Assembly: GCA_016793465.1 (NCBI GenBank)
Contig: JAEUJW010000029.1
Coordinates: 6,999 to 70,998 of the forward strand
Origin: Myxococcales bacterium
Lineage (GTDB): Bacteria; Myxococcota; Polyangia; Nannocystales; Nannocystaceae
Direction: 5' to 3'
DNA length: 64,000 bases
In this document: piece after piece, positions 7,673 through 15,648 of the stretch
Layout: the number at the start of each line of letters is the position of its first letter
Position numbering within the stretch: position 1 is the stretch's first letter
Made by a program: the position numbers and the translations under genes
Notes under the pieces: generated by a model
Told to the model about the DNA's origin: nothing
Database searches by the model: none
The model's input: the letters and a program-made list of their open reading frames with translations, nothing else

Positions 7673-9004
7673 TTGCCTGACATGCCCGCTCCCCGCTCGT
7701 CGGCGTACAAGCCGCTCACGCTGCGCGATCTCGCGTCGATCCCGCAGATCGCGGTGATGCCCGAGGAGCTGCGCCTGCAGCTGCTCGCGGTGGCGTCGGT
7801 CCTGCCGTTCCGCGTCAACCGCTACGTGCTCGACGAGCTGATCGACTGGACCCGGGTCCCGGACGACCCGATCTATCAATTGACGTTCCCCCAGCCCGGC
7901 ATGCTGGCGGCGGACGACCTGGCGCGGATGGTCGATCTGCTGCGCCGGGCGGCCCCGCAGGCCGAGGTCGACGCGGCGGCGCGGGCCGTCCAGTCCGGCC
8001 TCAACCCGCACCCCGCCGGCCAGCTCGCCCTCAACGTGCCGGTGCACGGCGGACGGGCGCTGCGCGGCATGCAGCACAAGTACCGCGAGACCGTGCTGTT
8101 CTTCCCGGCCCAGGGCCAGACGTGCCACGCCTACTGCACGTACTGCTTCCGCTGGCCGCAGTTCGTCGGCCACGGCGACCTCAAGTTCGCCTCGCGCGAG
8201 GCCGACGAGCTCGTCGACTACCTGCGCTGCCACCCCGCCGTGAGCGACGTGCTGCTGACCGGCGGCGACCCGCTGGTGATGCGCGCCGCGGTGCTGCGGC
8301 GCTACATCGAGCCGCTGCTGGCCGGCGACCTGCCGGGCCTCACGACCATCCGCATCGGCTCGAAGGCGCTGGCCTACTGGCCGCAGCGCTTCCTGTTCGA
8401 CGACGACGCCGAGGACCTGCTGCGCCTGTTCGAGTCGGTGACCTCGCGCGGGATCCAGCTCGCCTTCATGGCCCACGCCAGCCACCCGCGCGAGCTCGAG
8501 ACGCCCGCGGCCGAGGCGGCGGTCCGCCGCGTGCGGGCGACCGGCGCGGTGATCCGCTGCCAGGCGCCGCTGATCCGCCGCGTCAACGACGACGCGCAGG
8601 TGTGGGCCGAGCTGTGGCGCCGCCAGGTCCGCCTCGGGATGGTGCCGTACTACATGTTCGTCGAGCGGGACACCGGCCCGAAGGAGTACTTCAAGGTGCC
8701 GCTGGCGCGCGCGCTCGAGATCTTCGGCGGCGCCTACCGGCAGGTCTCGGGCCTGTGTCGCACCGTGCGCGGGCCGTCGATGTCGGCGACCCCGGGCAAG
8801 GTGCTGGTCGACGGCGTGCTCGACGTCGGCGGGCGGCGCAGCTTCGTGCTGCGCGTGCTGCAGGGGCGCGACCCGGCGTGGGTCGGGCGCACCTTCCTCG
8901 CCGATTACGACGAGCAGGCGGCGTGGCTCGACGAGCTGCGTCCGGCCGACGGCGAGCCCGAATTCTTCTACACGCGCGCGCTCCGCGAGCGCCAGGGGAG
9001 GTGA
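7673..9004 (+). CDS. KamA-family radical SAM aminomutase-like protein
   Basis: A 443-residue protein of the lysine 2,3-aminomutase family. The [4Fe-4S]/SAM motif CHAYCTYCFR places Cys at 151, 155 and 158, the LLTGGDPL SAM strand follows, and Lys376 in SATPGK matches the PLP-binding lysine region. From memory of the clostridial enzyme, the two Asp residues that hold the lysine epsilon-amino group fall in VERDTG and GPSMSATPG here and are not conserved at the aligned positions, so the substrate may not be lysine. A TTG start at 7673 is preferred because GGAGG lies 7 nt upstream; ATG at 7682 is the alternative. First gene of an operon with asnB (3 bp away) and an aminotransferase. Confidence 0.85.
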   Translation: MPDMPAPRSSAYKPLTLRDLASIPQIAVMPEELRLQLLAVASVLPFRVNRYVLDELIDWTRVPDDPIYQLTFPQPGMLAADDLARMVDLLRRAAPQAEVDAAARAVQSGLNPHPAGQLALNVPVHGGRALRGMQHKYRETVLFFPAQGQTCHAYCTYCFRWPQFVGHGDLKFASREADELVDYLRCHPAVSDVLLTGGDPLVMRAAVLRRYIEPLLAGDLPGLTTIRIGSKALAYWPQRFLFDDDAEDLLRLFESVTSRGIQLAFMAHASHPRELETPAAEAAVRRVRATGAVIRCQAPLIRRVNDDAQVWAELWRRQVRLGMVPYYMFVERDTGPKEYFKVPLARALEIFGGAYRQVSGLCRTVRGPSMSATPGKVLVDGVLDVGGRRSFVLRVLQGRDPAWVGRTFLADYDEQAAWLDELRPADGEPEFFYTRALRERQGR

Positions 9005-9007
9005 ATC

Positions 9008-10648
9008 ATGTGCGGCATCCTGGCAGTCTTCGGCGACATCGACGGGTCCGTCGCGGCCCGCGCGGACGCGTCCTCCGACCGCATGGCCCACCGCGGCCCC
9101 GACGGCCGCGGCATGGCGATCCTCCCCGGCCACGCCGTGCTGTGTCACCGGCGCCTGGCGATCATGGACCCGGCGCACGGGCACCAGCCGATCTACGGCC
9201 ACGCCGGCGCGGCCGTGGTGCATAACGGCGAGATCTACAACTACCGCGCGCTCGCCGAGCAGCTGGCCGCCAGCGGCAGGCCGTGCAACAGCGGCTCGGA
9301 CAGCGAGGTCATCGTCCACCTCTACGAGCTGATCGGCGAGGGCTGCGTCGCCCTGCTCGACGGCATCTTCGCGTTCGCGGTCGTCCAGGGCGAGGAGTGG
9401 CTGGTCGCGCGCGACCCGATCGGCGTCAAGCCGCTGTACTGGGGCCGCGACGCCGACGGCAACCTGTGGTTCGCCTCGGAGCTGAAGGCCCTGGTCGACC
9501 GCTGCGAGACGTTCAGCGAGTTCCCGCCGGGCCACATGATGACGCGGCGCGGGGGCCTGCGCCGCTGGTACGCGCCGGCGTGGATGCGCGACGAGCCGCC
9601 GCTGCCGAGCGACCCCGCGGCCCTGCGGGCGCGCCTGGAGGCCGCGGTCGACAAGCGCCTGATGAGCGACGTGCCGCTCGGCGTGCTGCTCTCGGGCGGC
9701 CTCGACTCGAGCCTGATCGCCGCGCTGGCGACCCGCCGGCTGCGGGCCCGCGACCCGCGCGCGCCGATCCACAGCTTCGCCATCGGCATCGACCCCGAGG
9801 CGCCCGACCTGCGGGCGGCCCGCGAGGTCGCGGCGTTCCTCGACACGACCCACCACGAGGTGCTGTTCCGCGTCGAGGACGGCCTCGCCGCCCTCGACGA
9901 CATCGTCCGTCACATCGAGTCCTACGACGTGCCGACGATCCGCGCCAGCATCCCGATGTTCTTCCTCAGCCGCTACATCGCCGACCAGGGCGTCAAGGTC
10001 GTGCTGTCGGGCGAGGGCTCCGACGAGATCTTCGGCGGTTACCTCTACTTCTACGGCGCCGAGAGCCCGGAGGCGCTGCGCCGCGAGACGGTCGCCCGGG
10101 TCCGCGACCTCCACCTCAGCGACGTGCTGCGCGCCGACAAGAGCACGATGGCCCACGGCGTCGAGGCCCGCGTGCCGTTCCTCGACCTCGAGTTCCTCGA
10201 CCTCGCCATGGCCCTGCCGCCCGAGCTGAAGCAGCCGCGCCGCCCGCAGGCCGGCCAGGGCGGGCGCATGGAGAAGTGGGTCCTGCGGGCCGCGTTCGCC
10301 GACCCGGCCGACCCGCTGATCCCGCCGGCGGTGCTGTGGCGGCAAAAGGAGCAGTTCTCCGACGGCGTCGGCTACGGCTGGGTCGACGGGCTGCGCGACC
10401 ACGCCGCCCGCGTCGTCTCCGCGGAGGCGCTCGCGGGGGCCGCGGAGCGCTTCCCCCACGCGACGCCGGCCACGGCCGAGGCCTATCTCTACCGCGAGCG
10501 CTTCGCGGCGCTGTTCCCCGGCGAGCAGGCCGCGCGCTGCGTGGTCCGCTGGACGCCGCGCTGGCAGACCAGCGGCGACACCTCGGGGCGGGCCAACCCG
10601 CTGCACAACAGCGCCAGCGAGCGGCTGCTGCGACTCGTGGCAAGGTGA
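9008..10648 (+). CDS. asnB: asparagine synthetase (glutamine-hydrolysing), AsnB type
   Basis: A 546-residue two-domain amidotransferase. Cys2 (MCGI) is the N-terminal nucleophile of the class II glutaminase, followed by HRGPDGRG and HNGEIYNY. The synthetase half has the PP-loop ATP motif SGGLDSS (from residue 229) and SGEGSDE (334-340). Length and motifs are those of AsnB proper, so it should convert aspartate or a related carboxylate to the amide using glutamine and ATP. Its position between an aminomutase and an aminotransferase suggests the acceptor may be a modified amino acid rather than bulk aspartate (inference). Translation is probably coupled to the upstream gene. Confidence 0.9.
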   Translation: MCGILAVFGDIDGSVAARADASSDRMAHRGPDGRGMAILPGHAVLCHRRLAIMDPAHGHQPIYGHAGAAVVHNGEIYNYRALAEQLAASGRPCNSGSDSEVIVHLYELIGEGCVALLDGIFAFAVVQGEEWLVARDPIGVKPLYWGRDADGNLWFASELKALVDRCETFSEFPPGHMMTRRGGLRRWYAPAWMRDEPPLPSDPAALRARLEAAVDKRLMSDVPLGVLLSGGLDSSLIAALATRRLRARDPRAPIHSFAIGIDPEAPDLRAAREVAAFLDTTHHEVLFRVEDGLAALDDIVRHIESYDVPTIRASIPMFFLSRYIADQGVKVVLSGEGSDEIFGGYLYFYGAESPEALRRETVARVRDLHLSDVLRADKSTMAHGVEARVPFLDLEFLDLAMALPPELKQPRRPQAGQGGRMEKWVLRAAFADPADPLIPPAVLWRQKEQFSDGVGYGWVDGLRDHAARVVSAEALAGAAERFPHATPATAEAYLYRERFAALFPGEQAARCVVRWTPRWQTSGDTSGRANPLHNSASERLLRLVAR

Positions 10649-10652
10649 CGTC

Positions 10653-11939
10653 ATGCCCTCGCCGCTCGTCACCCTGAGCCCCCGCGTCCTCGGCCTGCGG
10701 CCGTCCGCGACCGTGTCGATCAACGAGCGCAGCGACGCGCTCATCGCCGCCGGCCGCACGGTCTACAAGCTCGGCCTCGGGCAGTCGCCGTTCCCGGTCC
10801 CGCCGGGCGTGGTCGCGGCCCTGCGCGACCACGCCACCCGCAAGGAGTACATGCCGGTGCGCGGCTTCCCGCCGCTGCGCGAGGCGGTCGCGGCGTTCCA
10901 CGCCCGCCGCCTCGGGCTCGTGCGGCCCGTGCACGGCGACGACGTGCTGATCGGGCCCGGCAGCAAGGAGCTGATGTTCCAGGCCCAGCTGGTGTTCGAC
11001 GGCGAGCTCCTGCTGCCCTCGCCGTCGTGGGTGTCGTACGCCCCGCAGGCGCGGATCCTCGAGCGCGAGGTCTCGTTCCTGCCGACCGAGCCGGGCGCGC
11101 GCTGGCTGCTGCGGCCGCACGCGCTGCACGACCACTGCGCGCGCGCGCCGGGCAAGCCGCGCCTGCTGGTCCTCAACTACCCGTCGAACCCGACCGGCCA
11201 GACCTTCAGCGACGGCGAGCTCGCCGAGCTCGCCGCCGTGGCCCGGGCCCACCGCGTGATCGTCATCTCCGACGAGATCTACGGCGAGCTCCACCACGAC
11301 GGCGGCCACCGCTCGATCGCCGTCCACTACCCCGAGGGCACGATCGTCAGCTCGGGCCTCAGCAAGTGGTGCGGCGCCGGCGGCTGGCGGCTCGGCACGT
11401 TCCTGTTCCCGCCCGAGCTGCGCGAGCTGCTCGCGGCCATGACCGCGGTCGCCAGCGAGACGTACACGACCACCAGCGCGCCGGTGCAGTGCGCGGCGGT
11501 CACGGCCTTCGCGTGCGGGCCCGAGATCGAGGACTACCTCGCGCGCGCGCGCCGGATCCTCGCCGGGCTCGGCGGGTGGTGCCGCGACGCCCTGGTGGCC
11601 GCGGGCGTCGGCTGCGACCGCCCGCAGGGCGGGTTCTACCTGTTCCCCGACCTCTCGCCGCTGGCCGAGCGACTGCGGGCCCGCGGCGTCGCCGGCGGCG
11701 AGGACCTGTGCGAGCGCCTGCTCGACCAGGCCGGCGTCGCCGTGCTGCCCGGCGGCGACTTCGGGCGCCCGCGCGGCGACTGGACCGTGCGCCTGGCGTA
11801 CGTCGACTTCTCCGGGCAGGACGCGCTCGACCGCCTGGCCCGCGACCCCGCGTGCGCGACCGACGACCCGGCGACCCTGCGGGCGATCGCGCCGCGGGTC
11901 GTCGCCGCGATCGAGCACATGGTGTCGTGGCTGGGCTGA
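10653..11939 (+). CDS. PLP-dependent class I/II aminotransferase
   Basis: A 428-residue fold-type I aminotransferase. NYPSNPTGQ begins at residue 175, SDEIYGE follows, and the Schiff-base lysine is Lys238 in SGLSKW, followed by the phosphate-binding Arg in GGWRLG. It resembles aspartate/aromatic/alanine aminotransferases of the MalY/AspC superfamily; amino-donor specificity cannot be read by eye. It starts 4 bp after asnB and ends the three-gene operon. It may supply or remove the amino group of the pathway intermediate made by the KamA-like enzyme. Confidence 0.9.
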   Translation: MPSPLVTLSPRVLGLRPSATVSINERSDALIAAGRTVYKLGLGQSPFPVPPGVVAALRDHATRKEYMPVRGFPPLREAVAAFHARRLGLVRPVHGDDVLIGPGSKELMFQAQLVFDGELLLPSPSWVSYAPQARILEREVSFLPTEPGARWLLRPHALHDHCARAPGKPRLLVLNYPSNPTGQTFSDGELAELAAVARAHRVIVISDEIYGELHHDGGHRSIAVHYPEGTIVSSGLSKWCGAGGWRLGTFLFPPELRELLAAMTAVASETYTTTSAPVQCAAVTAFACGPEIEDYLARARRILAGLGGWCRDALVAAGVGCDRPQGGFYLFPDLSPLAERLRARGVAGGEDLCERLLDQAGVAVLPGGDFGRPRGDWTVRLAYVDFSGQDALDRLARDPACATDDPATLRAIAPRVVAAIEHMVSWLG

Positions 11940-12189
11940 GCGCCCCCGTCCACGCGATCGACCGCACCGGCGTCGCGTCGCGCCCCCCGCGTGCACGCGC
12001 TCCGCGACCGCACGCGCGGTGTCTCGATGGCCGACGCGACCGGCCGGCCTACGCGTGGCCATTCACGTCACCGCGAGCGGGTCTCGCGCTCGACCGGGTC
12101 AGGTCACGCGCCCGCTCGAGGGGCGGCGACCCGCGGCGGCGCCGGCGTGGCATCCTGCCGGCGGGCGGTGGACGCTCGTGGAGGGGTGC

Positions 12190-14196
12190 ATGGCGAGGCT
12201 CCTGCGTGGGATGTGGATCGGTGTGTTCGGCGTGTTCGTCGGCGGCGTCGGGCTCGGCGCGGCGGCGCGGGCCGAGGTCGCCACGGTGGCCCAGCCGCTG
12301 CTCGGACCGGTGGAGCAGGCCGACGACTGCACGCCCGAGCTGCAGCGGTTCAACGAGGACATCATGGTGTACGGGCGCACGACCGCGTCGACGCGGGCGT
12401 TCGAGCAGTGCGTCGACCGTGAGGTCCGCGCCCGCTACCGCAAGTGCACCGGCGACCCGTACTACGCCAGCCCGGTGGCCACGCAGATCGCCCAGGTGAT
12501 CGCGGCCAGCCGCAGCCCGGCGGCGGTCCAGATCCGCTGCAGCGGCGGCAGCGGCAACGCCTCGACCGGGCTCGGCTGGTACGGCAACCCCGGCGAGGGC
12601 TTCAACTGGGGCGGGTGGTTCAGCGCGGTGCACCGGCAGATCGGCCGCCCGCTGTGCGGCCCGGGCCAGAACCCCGACGACCACAACTGCCGCTACGCGG
12701 CCATGCCGTGGCCCTACTCGCAGGCGGCCGGGATCGTGTGGCACGAGGTCATGCACACCCAGGGCTACACCCACGGGGCCAACGACCAGGCCGCCGCCAA
12801 GGTCGCGTGCGGCTACGCCAACGACGCGAGCTGGAACTTCCAGCAGAACACCATGCCGTACGTGCTCGGGAATTGCGTGTCGGAGGTGATCGTGCGCTCC
12901 GCGGCGCGCTGCGGCGACGTGGCGGCGTGCCCGGGCAGCAACCAGCTGCGCCTGCTGGACAGCTACGACGGCGGCACCTGCACCTGCGTGCACGACCCCG
13001 GCAAGAAGGGCCTCGGCATCCTCGGCCTGCGCGGCGGCAAGCTGGTCGACCGCGCGATCGTCCCGGAGGAGGACTGGATCGGCGGCTGGCACTACGGCCG
13101 CACCAACGCCGTCCGCGCGACCGGCGACTTCAACGGCGACCGCCGCGCGGACTTCGTGATCACCAGCGGGTGGGGGCTCGGCCTGCTGACCCACGGCGGC
13201 TCGCTGTGGCGCGCGCTCGCGGTCGTGGCGAACGGCACCCGGCTCGGCGGGTGGAACCTCAACGCCGGCGGCGACCGCATCGTCGGCGTCGGCGACTTCA
13301 GCGGCGACGGCAAGGACGACCTGGTGGTGACGAGCGGCTGGGGCATCGGCGTGCTGCGCCACACCGGCGCCTCCTTCACGCACGTGATGATGGCGCCGAC
13401 CGGCACCCGCTTCGGCGGCTGGAACTTCAACGTCGCCGGCGACAAGCTCCACGGGGTCGGCGACTTCGACGGCAACGGCCGCGCCGACCTGCTGGTCTCG
13501 AGCGGCTGGGGCCTCGCGGTGCTGACCCTGTCCGGCTCGACCCTGACGCCCGTGGTCGCGGCGCCGTCCGGTACCCGCCTCGGCGCCTGGAACTACAACG
13601 CCGCGACCGACGTGATCCGCGGGATCGCCGACTTCGACGGCGACGGCAAGGACGACATCCTGATCACCAGCGGCTGGGGCCTCGGCGTGCTCACCCTGCG
13701 CAGCGGCGCGCTCACGCACCTGGCCATGCACGCCAGCGGCGCGCCGATCGGCGCCTGGAACTACGCCAAGACCGACCAGCTGTGGGGCACCGGCGACTTC
13801 AACGGCGACGGCCGGGCCGACCTGCTGATCCGCAGCGGCTGGGGCCTCGGGCTGCTCGGCTGGACCGGCAGCGCGGGCCTCAGCGCGATGACGACGCACC
13901 AGGGCGGCGCGTGGATCGACGGCTGGAACTTCAACGCGGGCAGCGACCTCGTCGCCCCGGTCGTCGACCTCGACGGCGACGGGCGCGACGAGCTGCTGAT
14001 CCGCAGCGGCTGGGGCACCGGCCTGGTCCGCCGCGACGGCTCCGGGGCGCTGCGCCTGATCGACGCCCAGCCCAACGCGGGGCTGTTCGGCAGCTGGCAG
14101 ATCGCGGCGACCGACAAGATCGCGGGCCTCGACCGCTTCCTCCCCGGCGACGCCCCGGCCCAGCCGCCGCGCGGCGGGATCCTCGTGCAGCGGTGA
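12190..14196 (+). CDS. secreted zinc metalloprotease with FG-GAP/VCBS-type repeats
   Basis: A 668-residue exported protein. After a signal peptide ending near ARA, the N-terminal half carries HEVMHTQGYTH (185-195), an extended HExxHxxGxxH zinc site of metzincin type with Glu186 as catalytic base. From about residue 300 to 640 six repeats of roughly 57 residues each hold a GDFNGDGRADLLIxSGWG core, which matches FG-GAP/VCBS calcium-binding propeller blades. The start ATG at 12190 is preceded by a GGAGGGG ribosome-binding site. A secreted peptidase with a propeller for substrate or surface binding is likely. A GC hairpin follows the stop. Confidence 0.85.
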   Translation: MARLLRGMWIGVFGVFVGGVGLGAAARAEVATVAQPLLGPVEQADDCTPELQRFNEDIMVYGRTTASTRAFEQCVDREVRARYRKCTGDPYYASPVATQIAQVIAASRSPAAVQIRCSGGSGNASTGLGWYGNPGEGFNWGGWFSAVHRQIGRPLCGPGQNPDDHNCRYAAMPWPYSQAAGIVWHEVMHTQGYTHGANDQAAAKVACGYANDASWNFQQNTMPYVLGNCVSEVIVRSAARCGDVAACPGSNQLRLLDSYDGGTCTCVHDPGKKGLGILGLRGGKLVDRAIVPEEDWIGGWHYGRTNAVRATGDFNGDRRADFVITSGWGLGLLTHGGSLWRALAVVANGTRLGGWNLNAGGDRIVGVGDFSGDGKDDLVVTSGWGIGVLRHTGASFTHVMMAPTGTRFGGWNFNVAGDKLHGVGDFDGNGRADLLVSSGWGLAVLTLSGSTLTPVVAAPSGTRLGAWNYNAATDVIRGIADFDGDGKDDILITSGWGLGVLTLRSGALTHLAMHASGAPIGAWNYAKTDQLWGTGDFNGDGRADLLIRSGWGLGLLGWTGSAGLSAMTTHQGGAWIDGWNFNAGSDLVAPVVDLDGDGRDELLIRSGWGTGLVRRDGSGALRLIDAQPNAGLFGSWQIAATDKIAGLDRFLPGDAPAQPPRGGILVQR

Positions 14197-14207
14197 GCCC
14201 CGCGCGT

Positions 14208-14239
14208 GCGGGTCGGCGACAGTGGCGTCGCCGACCCGC
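14208..14239 (+). terminator. GC-rich hairpin after the metalloprotease gene
   Basis: A 13-bp perfect stem (arms 14208-14220 and 14227-14239) with a 6-nt loop begins 11 nt after the stop codon. No T-run follows. Confidence 0.5.
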
Positions 14240-14347
14240 GGCGCGCGCTCAATCTTCGCGCTCGTCGGCGGCGAGCGGCCCTTGCCCGGACGCGCGCCGG
14301 CGCCGTACCTCTGGGGGACCGCGAGGCGTACGCCCGCGGCGCTCGCC

Positions 14348-14890
14348 ATGCTCCGCTCCGTCGCCGCGTCCACGACCTCCTCGCCGCCTCGCCGCGCCCG
14401 CGGGCGCGTCGGCCTCGTCGTGGCCGCGCTGCTCGCGGGCTGCTCGGGTGGGCCGCCGCCCGCGAGCCCGCCGACGGAGCCCGCGCCGCGCTCGGGGCGC
14501 CTCACCCGCGTCCGCTTCGATCGCGGGCTCGCGTCGGCGTGCGACGCCGCCGACGCCGAGGCCGGCTTCACCGTCGACATCGGCTTCATCAGGCCGCCGG
14601 AGGGCGCCCCGCTCACGCGACTGGCACGATGCCTGGCGGACGGGCCGCTGAAGGGGCGGAGGATCCGCCTGGTCGAGCGCACCACCCTGCCGTGGCCGGG
14701 CCGCGACGGCGCGCGGGTCGACGCGCTGCACGCGTTCGCGGTCCGCGACCACCTGGTGTTCCACGGCGTCGCGCGCGACGCCGTCGACGTCGTCAGCGAG
14801 CCGCTGCCCGTCACCGGCGGGTCGTCGGTCGAGCGGGCCTCGTACGCGCCCCGCGTCGACGTCGGCCTGTTGCCACGACCCGGTGAATGA
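14348..14890 (+). CDS. lipoprotein of unknown function
   Basis: A 180-residue predicted lipoprotein with signal VAALLAGC (lipidated Cys32) and a Pro/Ala-rich linker. The C-terminal half has alternating strand/helix character, with RVDALHAFAVRDHLVFHGV resembling the helix before the last strand of OmpA-like peptidoglycan-binding domains. The usual TDxxG motif is not evident, so the assignment is weak. The start at 14348 gives a normal lipoprotein signal; the longer frame from 14222 would put 42 unusual residues before it. Confidence 0.6.
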   Translation: MLRSVAASTTSSPPRRARGRVGLVVAALLAGCSGGPPPASPPTEPAPRSGRLTRVRFDRGLASACDAADAEAGFTVDIGFIRPPEGAPLTRLARCLADGPLKGRRIRLVERTTLPWPGRDGARVDALHAFAVRDHLVFHGVARDAVDVVSEPLPVTGGSSVERASYAPRVDVGLLPRPGE

Positions 14891-14989
14891 CCGCCAGGTC
14901 GATTTTTGCCGGGACCTCGTCCGGTGAATGCGCGCATAGTGTCGTGGGGTCGCGAATCTCCGGGGCCCACGACATCGAAGGGAAGTCCC

Positions 14990-15562
14990 ATGAGACACGT
15001 ATTCCTCTGCGCGGCCGTCGCGGTCGCGTCCGCAGCGGCGTGTGACCCGCAGGAGCAGGCCGCCGCCACGGCCGCCCCCGACAGCAAGGGCGCCAAGGTC
15101 GACGGCAAGCAGCCGCCCACCACCGCCACGCCGCCGACGAAGGCCGGCGACGCGCCGGTCACCTTCAAGAGCCTGTCGGCCTGCCTCGAGACCTGCGACG
15201 CGCCGGGCATGATCCCCACCAACCGCGAGACGTGCCGGCTCAACTGCGACAACGCCTACGGCGCCCAGCCGGGCGCGGCCGCCGGCGGCGCCGACGCGGA
15301 CGTCATCGGCACCGCCGCGACCTGCCTCGGGCGCTGCTACGCCGACGACGCTTCGTCCGAGGCCTGCGCCAGCGCCTGCAAGTCGACCGCCGCCGCCGCC
15401 CCGACGGCGCCCTCGAGCGCGGTGCTCGACGAGCTCGGCACCTGCATCCGCACCTGCGGCGCCGACAAGAAGCTGCGACCGACCAACGAGGCGACCTGCG
15501 AGCTGAACTGTACGCAGCTGGCCCGCGTCGCCGGGCCCGCGCGACCGGCCGCGGCGCCGTGA
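14990..15562 (+). CDS. exported Cys-rich protein with repeated CX3C motifs
   Basis: A 190-residue exported protein beginning MRHVFLCAAVAVASAAACDPQ, probably a lipoprotein with an atypical AAAC lipobox. The mature part has six CX3C motifs (CLETC, CRLNC, CLGRC, CASAC, CIRTC, CELNC) arranged as three pairs; the first and last pairs share a TNxxTCxLNC core. Paired CX3C on antiparallel helices forms disulfide-stapled hairpins in other proteins, so a small disulfide-rich scaffold is likely. Function is unknown. The ATG at 14990 has a GAAGGGAAG purine-rich region upstream. Confidence 0.75.
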   Translation: MRHVFLCAAVAVASAAACDPQEQAAATAAPDSKGAKVDGKQPPTTATPPTKAGDAPVTFKSLSACLETCDAPGMIPTNRETCRLNCDNAYGAQPGAAAGGADADVIGTAATCLGRCYADDASSEACASACKSTAAAAPTAPSSAVLDELGTCIRTCGADKKLRPTNEATCELNCTQLARVAGPARPAAAP

Positions 15563-15563
15563 G

Positions 15564-15598
15564 CCGCGGCGGCCGTCCGCGGCCGCTGTCCGCCGCGG
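15564..15598 (+). terminator. GC hairpin after the CX3C protein gene
   Basis: CCGCGGCGG (15564-15572) pairs with CCGCCGCGG (15590-15598) just after the stop codon. No T-run is visible. Confidence 0.4.
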
Positions 15599-15637
15599 GG
15601 CGCTGACTTGGCGCGCGTGCCCCGACGCGGCCCGTGC

Positions 15638-15643
15638 TAGCCT
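15638..15643 (+). promoter_or_regulatory. -10-like box TAGCCT before the kinase gene
   Basis: TAGCCT ends 5 nt before the ATG at 15649, the same arrangement as at position 559. Confidence 0.4.
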
Positions 15644-15648
15644 GGCGC

